Source: Spirochaetia bacterium (GTDB lineage Bacteria > Spirochaetota > Spirochaetia > Sphaerochaetales > Sphaerochaetaceae). Taken from it: a DNA stretch of 64,000 bases. The position numbers were made by a program, and so were the translations under genes. The notes under the pieces are model-generated. The model ran no database searches and had not been told where the DNA came from. It saw nothing but the letters and a program-made list of their open reading frames with translations. Position 1 is the first letter of the stretch. Each line of letters begins with the position of its first letter. The stretch lies in the NCBI GenBank assembly GCA_022482625.1, contig JAKVOU010000001.1:868001-932000 (forward strand), in the 5' to 3' direction. This document shows positions 35,586 to 45,515 of the stretch, piece by piece.

Positions 35586-37243
35586 CCAGACGACAGCTAA
35601 AGAAAATATGCTATGTTTCCATTCTTATTACAAGTGTCTTGTTCAGTCTGACAGGATGCAAGAAAAAACAACAGGCTGAAGCAGAGGTTCCTGCCACACA
35701 GACCGTCGTACAAAAAGAAAAGATTGATGTGCAACCAGCCGTGAAGGAACCAGTCCCAGTAACAGCAGAATCAACTTCTCAGGAAAAGGCAGCTACTGAA
35801 TCAGTTACAAAACCTCAAACAGAACAGACATTGCAATCTGACACACAAACTGCAGTAACGCAACAAAGCGCCCCCGAAAAGGAACAGAAATCCCAACAGT
35901 TCTTCAAAGCCTCAGTCTATGGATTCCAGATAAAGGATGGAAAGCTTTATCTTAATGATCTGTTGCTCAGTAATTCACCGGTAGCACAAGACACTGCCGA
36001 TGCTACTTCAGAAACCTTTGTCCTTGACGACGGTGCAAGCCTTTCTGCCAAAGCAGATGGAACAATCCTGGCGAAGCTTCCAAATGACATCACCATACAG
36101 ACAGACCATCTTTTCCAGACATTCCAGACAAGTTTTCGTACCTTGCTGATTACCGATGCACCTATAACTTCATTCGTAGCAAAAGACAATGCCTATGACT
36201 GTTCTTACGGTTCCAAGCTGTCAATGCAAGATGCCCCAGAATCATTGACAGTAACGTTTGGCAGACTGAGTATGGCTATTTCTGCAGAATCGGCAACGAC
36301 CTACTTTGATTCCATGCAGGTGGAAAATTCAAAAGTAGCGGCATTCACGGCAAATACCAAAGGCTTTGTACTCACCTACACAGATGGAATCAAAATCTCA
36401 GCAGATTTAGACGGAAACTATACCTATACGTTCTCCAACGAAAACACAGTGAATGTTTCCTCTGACAGCATGGAAATCAACAACAAGGCTACAAAAGCCC
36501 AGCTCAAAGGGACGTTTGGAAAAGCAACAGCCGATGCTTCTGCAAATACAATCACCATTGTGACAAACAAGGAAGATACAGCTACCATCGATATGGAAGG
36601 CAACATCATCATACAAAAACCTGAAGTTCCTGCAGAACCGACCATCGAACCTGTAACTGAAAAGGAAGAAGCTCCTATAGAACAAGACAAAACCGCTTCA
36701 CAGGAACCTGTCGCTGCACAACCACCTAAAGAAAATAATATACCTGATGGCGAAGATATCTTTGCAGATATGGCAATGACTACAAAAATTGAAGCACCCT
36801 CACAATGGACACTGACCGCAGACCTGGAACCTGACTTATACTGGCAGAAAGACCTTGGCATAAGCATAGGGGGTACGGTCAATGTAGGATTTTCTTATCG
36901 TCTGGACAAAGACCTGAAGACAGGCATATCACTCGGATATACATATGGCACCATCTATGATTCCAGCGATGATAACCAACGCATGAATCTCAGGGCATTC
37001 ATACGCAAGGATTTCCAACTGTCCATTCCAATATACGTACAGGCAAGTGCAGGTTTTATAATCAATCTCTTTTCTTCCGTTTCAGCAACTACCCCAGTCG
37101 TATTAGGCATTGAGACAGGCACCACATTTCATATGGCAGACAAACTTTCACTGCTGGTCGGCATCGGAGAAGACTTCATGCCTTCCACGGATACAATAGG
37201 CAATACAGTCTACGGGAAAATAGGAGTTGAATATTCCCTATGA
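35582..37243 (+). CDS. Lipoprotein with beta-barrel-like C-terminus, unknown function
   Basis: 553 residues. Signal peptide ending in the lipobox LTGC (Cys about 26), then a Gln/Glu/Thr/Pro-rich linker (about 30-105), a repetitive beta domain (about 105-355), a second Pro/Glu linker, and a C-terminal domain (about 400-553) with alternating strands typical of small outer-membrane barrels (LGISIGGTVNVGFSYRL, KTGISLGYTYG, GKIGVEYSL). The combination of a lipid anchor and a barrel-like end is odd. Not recognised beyond this. Its own ribosome-binding site is missing; a leader ORF overlaps its start. Confidence 0.7.
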   Translation: MTRRQLKKICYVSILITSVLFSLTGCKKKQQAEAEVPATQTVVQKEKIDVQPAVKEPVPVTAESTSQEKAATESVTKPQTEQTLQSDTQTAVTQQSAPEKEQKSQQFFKASVYGFQIKDGKLYLNDLLLSNSPVAQDTADATSETFVLDDGASLSAKADGTILAKLPNDITIQTDHLFQTFQTSFRTLLITDAPITSFVAKDNAYDCSYGSKLSMQDAPESLTVTFGRLSMAISAESATTYFDSMQVENSKVAAFTANTKGFVLTYTDGIKISADLDGNYTYTFSNENTVNVSSDSMEINNKATKAQLKGTFGKATADASANTITIVTNKEDTATIDMEGNIIIQKPEVPAEPTIEPVTEKEEAPIEQDKTASQEPVAAQPPKENNIPDGEDIFADMAMTTKIEAPSQWTLTADLEPDLYWQKDLGISIGGTVNVGFSYRLDKDLKTGISLGYTYGTIYDSSDDNQRMNLRAFIRKDFQLSIPIYVQASAGFIINLFSSVSATTPVVLGIETGTTFHMADKLSLLVGIGEDFMPSTDTIGNTVYGKIGVEYSL

Positions 37244-37310
37244 TATGTCGAATCCATAGAACAGAAAATCGAGTCTTGGGTTATTGTCCTGCAGATGGTA
37301 TAGTCTTGCC

Positions 37311-38192
37311 ATGAAAGCAGAAACCCTAGAACTTACATCAGCTTCAAACGGAGGGAAAAGCCTATACGACCTGAGACAACAGGTCACCTTCTTTTTGTCA
37401 GATCTTCCGCTTGAAATCATTGCATTTCATCTTTCTGCCTATCTGCAGGCAATACTGGGGCATGGCGGCAAAAGGAAAAGTGAGACGACGATCACAGCTT
37501 CTTCCTTTGCTACAGTATTGGCCTCTGGAAGACATATTACGACTTGCAATGATATCGAAGGATGGCACTTGGAGTCATTACGGACAGCAACAGCCACAAT
37601 TATCCCTATCCTGCGTGAACAGCAGCCTACGGAACTGTTTGCCTGCTATCAGGGAAACAGAGAAAAACAGGCAATCCATCCGAGGCTGTTCTTATCAAGC
37701 AACAACAGCTTGGATTGCCTCGACAATACTTTATCTGCAGGATGTCGGCTTGATGAACTTACTGCATGGTGGAAAAAAGAAGAAGAACAGAATGCGCCAC
37801 AGTTGTCTCTCTTGCGGCCCGTCGTACAGAAAGCCATGCCTGCCCATTGCTATCTCCAGGTCCCCAAAAAGAGTTCGCAGTCTGATCTTACCCTGACAGG
37901 ACGTTTGCTTGATGGTGTTCGGCTGAATCTGCTGAACGAACAATGCAAGGACAGACTTTGCATCATCATGGATCTTGCACGGCGTTTTATCCTGGCAGGA
38001 ATCGGTTGCAAGCATCCTTTTGAACAGGAAGGCTTAGTCCTCATGTTCGGCATAGAGCCATCTTTCCCTTCTTTGCTGCTGTCACTTTTCCCCAATTTGC
38101 AGGTACTGGCAACAATTTCCAGACTACCACAACCACAGGATGTAACTTTTTCCTGTATGGTCTATGATGGCAGGGAATTGGAGGAAAAATAA
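37311..38192 (+). CDS. Hypothetical protein upstream of Nudix gene
   Basis: 293 residues, no family recognised, no signal peptide or membrane helix. The N-terminus MKAETLELTSASNGGKSLYD is followed by mixed alpha/beta sequence with a Cys-containing C-terminal half (IIMDLARRFILAGIGCKHPF, FGIEPSFPSLLLSLFP). ATG 37311 is taken because the upstream in-frame start is a TTG; neither has a good ribosome-binding site. Its stop codon TAA shares its last A with the ATG of the Nudix gene, so the two are coupled. Confidence 0.65.
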   Translation: MKAETLELTSASNGGKSLYDLRQQVTFFLSDLPLEIIAFHLSAYLQAILGHGGKRKSETTITASSFATVLASGRHITTCNDIEGWHLESLRTATATIIPILREQQPTELFACYQGNREKQAIHPRLFLSSNNSLDCLDNTLSAGCRLDELTAWWKKEEEQNAPQLSLLRPVVQKAMPAHCYLQVPKKSSQSDLTLTGRLLDGVRLNLLNEQCKDRLCIIMDLARRFILAGIGCKHPFEQEGLVLMFGIEPSFPSLLLSLFPNLQVLATISRLPQPQDVTFSCMVYDGRELEEK

Positions 38193-38704
38193 TGGACTAT
38201 TGCATGGAATGCGGTACAAAGCTGGAAGAACGCTTTCTCGAAGGAGAAGGCAACGTACCTTATTGCCCTACTTGCCAGCAGTTCCGTTTCCCGGTTTTTT
38301 CAACTGCAGTCTCCATGGTCGTGCTGAATCCAACCATGGACAAGATATTGCTCATCCAACAATATGGACAACCCTTGAATGTTCTCGTTGCAGGGTATAT
38401 CAGCAAAGGGGAAAATGCCGAGCATGCTTCCCATCGTGAAATAATGGAAGAAATAGGCATTGAGGCCAAAATGCTTTGCTACAACAAAAGCGAATACTAT
38501 CCGCGGACAAATACAATTCTGTTCAACTATACGTATGTTGCAGCATCTGAAGATCTGAACCATACGAACAGAGAAGTTGACAAGGCCGGTTGGTATTCCT
38601 TTGGCGAAGCAAGGCAAGTCATCAAGAAAAATAGCCTTGCAGAGAATTTCCTACGTTACTATTTGGACAAAGTAGAGAATACAGGGAAAAAGAATCCGTG
38701 CTGA
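38192..38704 (+). CDS. Nudix hydrolase with N-terminal zinc ribbon
   Basis: 170 residues. A CxxC...CxxC zinc ribbon (MDYCMECGTKLEER, PYCPTCQQ) leads into a Nudix box GYISKGENAEHASHREIMEEIG, which matches GX5EX7REUXEEXGU. The layout is like NudC/NADH pyrophosphatases but shorter, so the substrate (NAD(H), other nucleoside diphosphates) is open. GGAGG lies ten bases upstream. Coupled to the hypothetical gene before it. Confidence 0.88.
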   Translation: MDYCMECGTKLEERFLEGEGNVPYCPTCQQFRFPVFSTAVSMVVLNPTMDKILLIQQYGQPLNVLVAGYISKGENAEHASHREIMEEIGIEAKMLCYNKSEYYPRTNTILFNYTYVAASEDLNHTNREVDKAGWYSFGEARQVIKKNSLAENFLRYYLDKVENTGKKNPC

Positions 38705-38810
38705 AACATCAACGTGCAGGAACCTCCAACTATTTCCTTTAAAATTCTTGAGCAACAGCAAGTATGATTACCATATAGTTGAAGCAGACCATGGATATAT
38801 GGTAGTATAT

Positions 38811-38877
38811 CGGAGAAAGGGAAAGAAGTTCTCCCACGGCTATGCCGAAACCGCTTGTCAAAGCTGATGACTTCTGT
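38811..38877 (+). ncRNA. Second fluoride-riboswitch-like element
   Basis: Same order as the crcB-linked element at 16547: AAGGGAAAGAAGTTCTCCC, hairpin ACGGC/GCCG, AAACCGC, then AAGCTGATGACTTCTG. It differs at one usually conserved spot, reading GAAAG where the first copy reads GAATG, which could weaken ligand binding. No fluoride-channel gene follows; two MutS-like genes do. From memory, mutS genes are among those reported downstream of crcB motifs. Confidence 0.75.
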
Positions 38878-38902
38878 GTCAGGCAGAATCGTCAGTTTTT
38901 TT
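38864..38902 (+). terminator. Intrinsic terminator overlapping the riboswitch aptamer
   Basis: CTGATGACTTCTG pairs with CAGAATCGTCAG around a 7-base loop, followed by seven T. The 5' arm is the conserved 3' strand of the aptamer, so aptamer and terminator exclude each other: ligand binding should allow read-through into the MutS-like genes. Confidence 0.8.
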
Positions 38903-39008
38903 GTTTGGTAAGGTCCATTTTTTATCTTTGTCATAAAAAAGACATAATCTGCAAAAGGTGCTCCATAACAAAACGGAATTGTGATTCTGCCCTGAAAAGG
39001 GAGTAACT

Positions 39009-40550
39009 ATGTTTTGTAGCCTCTTGTTCCTTACACGGCAGCAGTATGACCAGCCACGTCGTACAGATATGCCAGACTATTTCAAAGACCTGAATCTTGA
39101 TCAGATATTTGAGCCGATTCTGAAATCAAAGCAAAGATTCAAACTGGAAGAATTCTTTTTCACTGTACTGCATGACCCAGCCATCATTGCCTATAGGCAG
39201 GAAATCATGCAGGAAATGGAAAATATTGATCTCCAAGTTTTACTTTCCGAGTTTTCAAAAACTATCTATGGCCTTGGTTATTATATGGAAATCCTCCGAA
39301 AAGAATTATCCAAGACAGATGTGCACAGCAGTTATCTTGACAAAGGACATATGCTGGATACTGCAGATGAATATTGCCACATTGTCTCCGCACTTTCACA
39401 GAAACTTTCAAGCATAACTATCCATTCACAGGGTCTGTGTCACTTCACCGAATATCTTTCTGCTTATGAAAGTTCAGAGCCTTATATGCAGCTCAAGACC
39501 CAAGTAAAAAAACTTCGCAAAGAACTTTCTACTGTACATTATTGCATGTTAATCAAAAACGGGACCATCCGTGTCCGTAAATACGAAAATCAATCTGACC
39601 ATTCAAAACAAATCCTTTCAATCTTTGAAAAATTCCGCCAAGGAAACGTAAAAGATTATCGGCAGACTTTTACCGAAGAACCTTCTGCTGTACATGTCGA
39701 AACTGCTGTATTGGATTTGGTTGCAAGACTTTACAAAGATATATTTACAGACCTTGATGGTTTTTGTTCCACATTTCTTCATTTTGATGACAAAATACTC
39801 CTTCGCTTTTCAAGAGAATTACAATTCTATCTTGTATGGCTTGAAGCAATCCGTCCGCTTCGAAAAGCAGGTCTCTCATTCAACTACCCAGCAATCTGTG
39901 ATACTCCCGATTGCATATATAACCAAGGAGGATTCGATCTTGCCCTGGCATTTTCACTTGAAGGGAAAACCATTACAAATGATTTTTCATTGCACACACC
40001 GGAACATATTTTGGTCATCACAGGGCCTAACCAAGGAGGAAAGACCACCTTTGCCAGGGCTTTCGGCCAACTGCATCATCTTGCTTCACTTGGTCTCTGT
40101 GTGCCAGGGGAAAAAGCTGCAACATATCTTTTCGATAATATATTCACCCATTTCGGTAAAGAAGAAGATATATCTACCCTGAATGGAAAACTGCAGGATG
40201 ACCTTATAAGGCTTCATGATCTGCTAGGAAAAACCACTTCAAAAAGTATTATCATTGCCAATGAAATTTTCTCTTCTACAACACTTTCAGATGCACTTTA
40301 CTTAGGCAAACAGATGATGGATGCATTTGCTTCATCGGGATCACTTGCTGTGGTCGTGACATTTCTGGACGAATTGGCCTATCACGGTACTGATACCGTC
40401 AGCATGATGAGTACAGTCCAGCAGGATAATCCTGAGCAACGGACCTATAAAATCATCAGAAAGCCACCAGACGGCCTGGCTTATGCTCTCTATATTGCAG
40501 AAAAACATGGATTGACCTACAAGCAACTCAATAAGAGGCTTAAAAAATGA
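39009..40550 (+). CDS. MutS-related ATPase, first of tandem pair
   Basis: 513 residues. Contains the MutS core/lever helices and ATPase domain but no N-terminal mismatch-reading domain I of full MutS. Walker A is TGPNQGGKTTFARAFG; the MutS-type segment FTHFGKEEDISTLNGKLQDDL and the Walker B region IIIANEIFSSTTLSDA follow. The Met start MFCSLLF has GGGAG upstream. Overlaps the next gene by ATGA. Function in this subfamily is not established; the riboswitch upstream suggests a stress link. Confidence 0.85.
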   Translation: MFCSLLFLTRQQYDQPRRTDMPDYFKDLNLDQIFEPILKSKQRFKLEEFFFTVLHDPAIIAYRQEIMQEMENIDLQVLLSEFSKTIYGLGYYMEILRKELSKTDVHSSYLDKGHMLDTADEYCHIVSALSQKLSSITIHSQGLCHFTEYLSAYESSEPYMQLKTQVKKLRKELSTVHYCMLIKNGTIRVRKYENQSDHSKQILSIFEKFRQGNVKDYRQTFTEEPSAVHVETAVLDLVARLYKDIFTDLDGFCSTFLHFDDKILLRFSRELQFYLVWLEAIRPLRKAGLSFNYPAICDTPDCIYNQGGFDLALAFSLEGKTITNDFSLHTPEHILVITGPNQGGKTTFARAFGQLHHLASLGLCVPGEKAATYLFDNIFTHFGKEEDISTLNGKLQDDLIRLHDLLGKTTSKSIIIANEIFSSTTLSDALYLGKQMMDAFASSGSLAVVVTFLDELAYHGTDTVSMMSTVQQDNPEQRTYKIIRKPPDGLAYALYIAEKHGLTYKQLNKRLKK

Positions 40551-42048
40551 AAGTACATCTCATGTTCCGTAACAAGGATTTTGAAGAACAGAAACAGTGT
40601 TTCTGTAAAGACACACTGGAAACGGACCTTGCACTGACATGCATGCTTTCGGCAATGTCACAGAAAGACGATGTCGTTCATACTACCTGCAGTTCTGCAT
40701 TATTCAGTCCGTTGCAGCCCCTAGAGGAAATCCACTACCGTCAGGAAAATCTACGTGATGCACTTCAGAATCCTGATGTGATACGACAGCTTTACGATAT
40801 TACAGTCAAGACAGAACAGAAAAAAAGGAATTCCTTGCAATGGCTATTTCATTCAGCTTACCTCTCCAGCACATTCTCAAGTGCCGTCAATCTCTTACAG
40901 TTATACACCAAGGTATTGATGGAGCTACGCCAAATTGCAGATATCAATCTATCCTATTTCCATTCAGAGGGATTCCATAATCTGTTCACTATGTTCCAGC
41001 AGGAATTGAATGATGAGTACTTTATAGAGGTACAATCTCATCTGGATGCATTGAAAGAGGATAATGAAAGCATATTGATCAGTGCTTCACTCGGCAACTA
41101 TATGCAAGGGGTCAATTATGTACTTCGTCGCAAGATTCCCAAAAGATTTTGGTGGCGTTGGCATGTTGCTCCGTCGTATACCATAGCACCTCGTGATGAT
41201 TCCGGAGCAACAGATTTGAGCATGCGGCGAGGCAGGGCCATCAATGAAGCAACGAATGCACTGGCACAAGCTACGGAACACATAGAATGTTTCTTCGCTA
41301 TGCTGCGCAGAGAGCTGGCCTTCTATATCGGCTGTCTCAACCTTGCCGATAAACTTCATGAACTTGGTATGCCTACCTGTATCCCTGATCTGCAATCTAT
41401 GGAAAGTACTGATCGCTCTTGGCAAGGGCTGTATGATATAAGCCTCGCGCTTACAAAGGATAAAGCTGTTGTAGAAAACAATTTGGATGCAAAAGACAAG
41501 CAGTTGTATATCATCACGGGGGCCAATCAAGGCGGTAAATCCACTTTTCTACGTAGCGTAGGACAATCTCAGCTCATGGCACAATGCGGTATGTTTGTAG
41601 GAGCTAGCAGTTCTTCACTACCTCTCCGCAAGGGTGTCTTTTCCCATTTCAAAAAAGAAGAGGATACAACGATGAAAAGTGGTAAACTGGATGAGGAACT
41701 GGCACGTATGAGCGAACAGGCAGACCATCTGGCAAAAGGAGACCTGATGCTGTTCAATGAGTCCTTTGCGTCAACGAAACGAACGTGAAGGTTCAGAAAT
41801 ATGCCGACAAATTACACAGGCTCTGATTGAAAACGACATAGAAGTTTTTTTCCGTGACTCATCTTTACACGTATGCCGTTGCGTTCATGGAAAACACAAA
41901 AACACAATATCTTAGGGCCCAGCGATTGGAAGCTGGAAAGCGAACCTTTGAAATTGTTCCTGGCAAACCGTTGGATACAGCTTTTGGAGAAGATTTGTAT
42001 CATAAAATCTTTTCTATCCCCAGGACGATACTACAGGGAATCGCCTAG
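40547..42048 (+). pseudogene. MutS-related ATPase, second of tandem pair, two frameshifts
   Basis: Paralogue with Walker A ITGANQGGKSTFLRSVG, HFKKEEDTTMKSGKLDEEL and LMLFNESFAST. Two extra bases break it: an A in 41777-41779 and a C in 41852-41853. Removing them yields 499 residues, joining NESFAST to NEREGSEIC and EVFF to VTHLYTYAVAF. The two proteins probably act as a heterodimer, as both carry the clamp/ATPase region. Without correction the ATPase lacks its C-terminal dimer part. Confidence 0.82.
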
Positions 42049-42137
42049 CATAATCAGATACAATCTTGGATGAGATTATACAAAGAAGAACAGCAAGTTG
42101 CTAGTATATAAAAAAGGAGACAAGCAAACAAGGAAGT

Positions 42138-42894
42138 ATGGCAATGGAATGGAATCCTGGACTTTGTGACCACAAGCACGGCTTCGTATCAAAATACGGC
42201 GAAGACGTCGTAAATTTACTTGCTCCCCAAAAAGGTGAAAACATTTTGGATGCCGGTTGCGGTATCGGTAATCTGACCAACCTAATAAGCGGTTCAGGCG
42301 CTGATGTCATCGGAATCGACAATTCTGAAGAAATGATAAAAAAAGCCCACAAGAAATATCTCCAGCTTAAATTAGCCATAAAATCCGTAGACAACCTTGG
42401 CTATGAAAATAAATTTGACGCTGTTTTTTTCAAATGCAACACTTCATTGGGTACTGGAAAAAGAAAAAGCAGCAAAATCCATTTATGCCAGTCTGAAAGC
42501 TGGTGGAAGATTCGTCTCGGAATTCGGAGGAAAGGGAAATGTCAACAATATAATTTCGGCATTGAGAATTTCCCTAAGAAAACACAAGGCCCTTGAAGCC
42601 GCAAATAAAGTCATCTGGTACTACCCTTCCTTATCGGGATATACTTCTCTACTCGAAAAAAATGGCTTTCGAGTGACATTTGCAACTCATTTCGACAGGG
42701 CAACACCACTGGATGGTAGCAATGGGATCAGGAACTGGATCCGTATGTTCGGAAAACCATTCTTTGAAGGTCTGGATGATGCAACTATTGAAAACATCCT
42801 CGCTGATGTCGAAAAACAAGTCAAACCGACAAATTTCAAGAATGGACAGTGGTTTGCAGACTATGTACGCTTAAGGATCATGGCAATCAAGTGA
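42138..42894 (+). pseudogene. SAM-dependent methyltransferase, one frameshift
   Basis: Class I methyltransferase resembling trans-aconitate methyltransferase. SAM loop ILDAGCGIGNLTNLI; acidic strand DVIGIDNSEEM. The run of seven T at 42424-42430 carries one T too many; with six, FDAV joins FSNATLHWVLEKEKA, the usual motif, and the protein is 251 residues. Homopolymer slippage or sequence error is likely. Two close ATGs (42138, 42144) are possible starts after AAGGAAG. Confidence 0.85.
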
Positions 42895-42947
42895 ATTCGT
42901 CTGTCCTATCAATCTTTGCTTTCATATTGCCCCGAAGTTCTGAATAA

Positions 42948-44558
42948 CTAATGTTTATTCAAAGAAGCAGTTGCCTGTTCTTTTTTCATTTGCTGTTTAT
43001 GCTGATACATCAGTTTGTCAGCTTTCTGTACCAATGCATCGACACCCATATCATTGTTTTCCTTAATGTCCAGACAACCATAACTCACACTCCATGGTAT
43101 AGAACAGTTCACTTCCCTACCCTTTTCTCCAAGGATTGAGTTGATCTCAAGAAGATGTTCCTTAGCCATCGAAAGGGATTCCACCTCACAGACAGCGAGA
43201 AACTCATCTCCTCCAAACCGAGCGATTCTGTCACTACCATGCATAAATTGTCGCAGTACCCTGACAAATGTACTGATAAACAAATCTCCTTTGTCATGTC
43301 CAAGCTGATCATTGATTCTTTTTAGGTTGTTCAAATCAAAAAAACAAAGAATAGGCGAGGCCCCAGCATTCTGGCTTTTATCTATAGCTTGTTGGATAAA
43401 TTTGAATCCAGCTTTCCTGTTGTAAGTTCCCGTCATGATATCGCGAGTAGCGTCATGATACAATTGTTTATGTAATTCTATGTTTCGTTCTTCCTTACGA
43501 GTCCACAGATATGCCAATAGTAATATGATTGGAATTGCCACAAAAGCCAATAATAAAAAAACTTGCTTAGCCAAGGAAATATATTTTGCCCAACGGTTCG
43601 GCGAAAGTTCGGCAAGTATAAATAACTCTGGACTGTCATGACCAATTGAAAAAGTTTCGAACTGTGGATTCGTATTTAACTCAAGAATCTTGAATACTAC
43701 AGGGTTAGAGGAGTCAACCAAAGAAAAGAAGTCTAGACGATGTCTATAGGTATAAAGTCCAGAAGAATTCTGCACCATCATTTTCCAGAGATCGGGATTT
43801 TGCTGTTCAATGTTTTTCCCAATGAAACTTTTCAACTCGCTGTCTTCACCTACTACACTACCTAAGCAGTTGCCATGTGAATCTATCACATGAATGATAC
43901 ATTCTTCTTCATAGGCAAATTTGTGTAACAAGGCTTCCACATCATCGGCAGACCAATCGAGAATGAGAAAACCAAGTGGGTCTGAAGTTGTTTTATCATA
44001 AACTTTAACTATATACCGAATGTTTGCAGGAAAAGTTTCATTTAGACTGGTCAAAACCATATTGAGATTTTGCGGATACACATGGATGTAATCTTTCTGG
44101 AAATTTTGGAATAAAGAAAAAAAAGAAAAAGAATTATCAGCTGTTTTCTGTATATCGTCATTGTATATAATTTTTATGCCCGAATCATCCCTTTTGATTC
44201 TCAGGAATTCTGTACCTGATGTATCAAACAATTGTATGGAGCGATAACCTTGATGACTTTGAAGTAATGAAGTAGCAATGTTACTGAAAGCATTTATAGC
44301 CTTTGGGTTATTATAGAAAACTTGGTCATTTCCCCCAACACTAGCAAGAAAAAAGACATCTTCGATAACTGTTTCTTTTCTTTCTGACATCCGGGTAATG
44401 AGAACCTGTAAATGTTGAAGTTCATTCTGCTCAAATACAATACGTTTTTCATGATTGGTAAATACATATACGGCAAACAACCATAGTATTAGTATTCCCC
44501 ATGACAGTATAAAAAGAAGAAAAGTACGCTTAATAACAAATACCGATATTTTTTTCAT
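42948..44558 (-). CDS. Membrane diguanylate cyclase with periplasmic sensor domain
   Basis: 536 residues. Helix one at about 12-32, a long periplasmic sensor (about 33-305, probably a Cache-type fold), helix two about 315-335 (VFLLLAFVAIPIILLLAYLW), then a GGDEF domain with RFGGDEFLAVCE intact, so c-di-GMP synthesis is predicted. The inhibitory I-site, RxxD in many cyclases, reads HGSD, so product inhibition may be weak. A degraded copy of part of this sensor domain lies 260 bases upstream of its start. Confidence 0.9.
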   Translation of the reverse strand: MKKISVFVIKRTFLLFILSWGILILWLFAVYVFTNHEKRIVFEQNELQHLQVLITRMSERKETVIEDVFFLASVGGNDQVFYNNPKAINAFSNIATSLLQSHQGYRSIQLFDTSGTEFLRIKRDDSGIKIIYNDDIQKTADNSFSFFSLFQNFQKDYIHVYPQNLNMVLTSLNETFPANIRYIVKVYDKTTSDPLGFLILDWSADDVEALLHKFAYEEECIIHVIDSHGNCLGSVVGEDSELKSFIGKNIEQQNPDLWKMMVQNSSGLYTYRHRLDFFSLVDSSNPVVFKILELNTNPQFETFSIGHDSPELFILAELSPNRWAKYISLAKQVFLLLAFVAIPIILLLAYLWTRKEERNIELHKQLYHDATRDIMTGTYNRKAGFKFIQQAIDKSQNAGASPILCFFDLNNLKRINDQLGHDKGDLFISTFVRVLRQFMHGSDRIARFGGDEFLAVCEVESLSMAKEHLLEINSILGEKGREVNCSIPWSVSYGCLDIKENNDMGVDALVQKADKLMYQHKQQMKKEQATASLNKH

Positions 44559-44821
44559 ACGTTCTCACATCAAAGAAATTCACAAAATAATCTATCCGAC
44601 TAAAACCACCTGTATTTAAGCACCTTTTTAGTATATCATGGTAAAACTCTATTGTCTTTCATATAATTCATAAATATGCAATATATTTCCTAATTATTAA
44701 ATGCATTCGTCATAATGCCTACGATAATTAGCGTTATTTCCGTCGATAGTTCCTCTATTCTGATAGCATGAAAAAACCATTACTCAGTATATCAGGCAAT
44801 CAACATGTCATTCTTAACAAT

Positions 44822-44905
44822 ACTATACCAGAATTTATTTTATCATAAACTTTGACAATATACCGAATATTTACGGAAAAGTTTTCATTTATAATGGACA
44901 AAACT
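44822..44905 (-). pseudogene. Degraded fragment of a related sensor domain
   Basis: On the minus strand the frame LSIINENFSVNIRYIVKVYD closely matches LTSLNETFPANIRYIVKVYD inside the diguanylate cyclase gene (about 44000-44060). Only about 80 bases remain. Probably the last trace of a second, tandem cyclase or of a partial duplication. Confidence 0.65.
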
Positions 44906-45040
44906 AAATAAAACCATTGTATATATGATATGAGTTTTTACAAACTGTAAATCAAAAGTGTCAATTAACACTTGGAAAAAGATTACATCTTGTTATTAAT
45001 TTAGCTCATACACAAAGTTGCTTTGACCTGACCTATAAAG

Positions 45041-45067
45041 TGACCACCAACGAAGCTGGTGGTCACC
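45041..45067. terminator. Perfect-stem terminator
   Basis: GTGACCACCA / TGGTGGTCAC with a 7-base loop, followed on the minus strand by CTTTATAGG. It lies 40 bases after the stop of the binding-protein remnant. Confidence 0.65.
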
Positions 45068-45106
45068 ATTAATCTTTTTCAAAAACATAATTCAAGCGGT
45101 TGACCT

Positions 45107-45300
45107 TATTTGTCAAATAATTCCGCAGTGCGTTTAAACATACTTTCAACAGCCATTTTTGGTGTATAATTTTCCTTTAAAATCCATTTTTGAATTTCAT
45201 TGTTAATAATTACGTCTTTAACTCCTGCATATTTATGCACCCTGACCAATCAGTTTCGAGTTTTGCAAAAAGCTCTTTGAACTATTCTTTCTTTTATACA
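45107..45300 (-). pseudogene. C-terminal remnant of an extracellular solute-binding protein
   Basis: Minus strand frame ends VIINNEIQKWILKENY, TPKMAVESMFKRTAELFDK, stop. This is the typical C-terminal end of family-1 ABC sugar-binding proteins. Upstream ELFAKLETDWS is in another frame, so a frameshift separates them, and no more of the gene is left. No permease genes nearby. Confidence 0.55.
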
Positions 45301-45443
45301 AAGAAAACTTCCGACATGGCCTAGCCATATAAATGTCTCCCAAACCGCATGTACCGTGAATAACGGTAACAGTGAAGAAATCTATATGAACGCTGACTAT
45401 TCAGAAGTTCTAGCAAGTAACTATACTATAAATAATTAAATTT
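45301..45443. other. AT-rich spacer
   Basis: No gene or RNA seen between the binding-protein remnant and tRNA-Val. Confidence 0.4.
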
Positions 45444-45515
45444 TGAGACCGATTGGGTTTGAACCAACGACTTCTACCGTGTGAAGGTAGCACTCTCCCA
45501 CTGAGTTACGGTCTC
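45444..45515 (-). tRNA. tRNA-Val (anticodon CAC)
   Basis: 72-nt tRNA on the minus strand: acceptor GAGACCG / CGGTCTC with discriminator A, D-arm ACTCAGTGGGAGAGT, anticodon arm CTACC-TTCACAC-GGTAG giving CAC, T-arm TTGG-TTTGAAC-CCAA. All stems pair well. CCA is not encoded. Confidence 0.93.

Noticed and set aside
37411-37896. A 161-codon frame inside the hypothetical gene at 37311-38192
   Set aside because: Same strand, shifted frame of a gene coupled to the Nudix gene; poor composition.
40547-41788. The second MutS-like protein as a naturally shorter, complete protein
   Set aside because: Its end falls inside a conserved motif and the next bases, with one base removed, continue the family sequence; better read as frameshifted.
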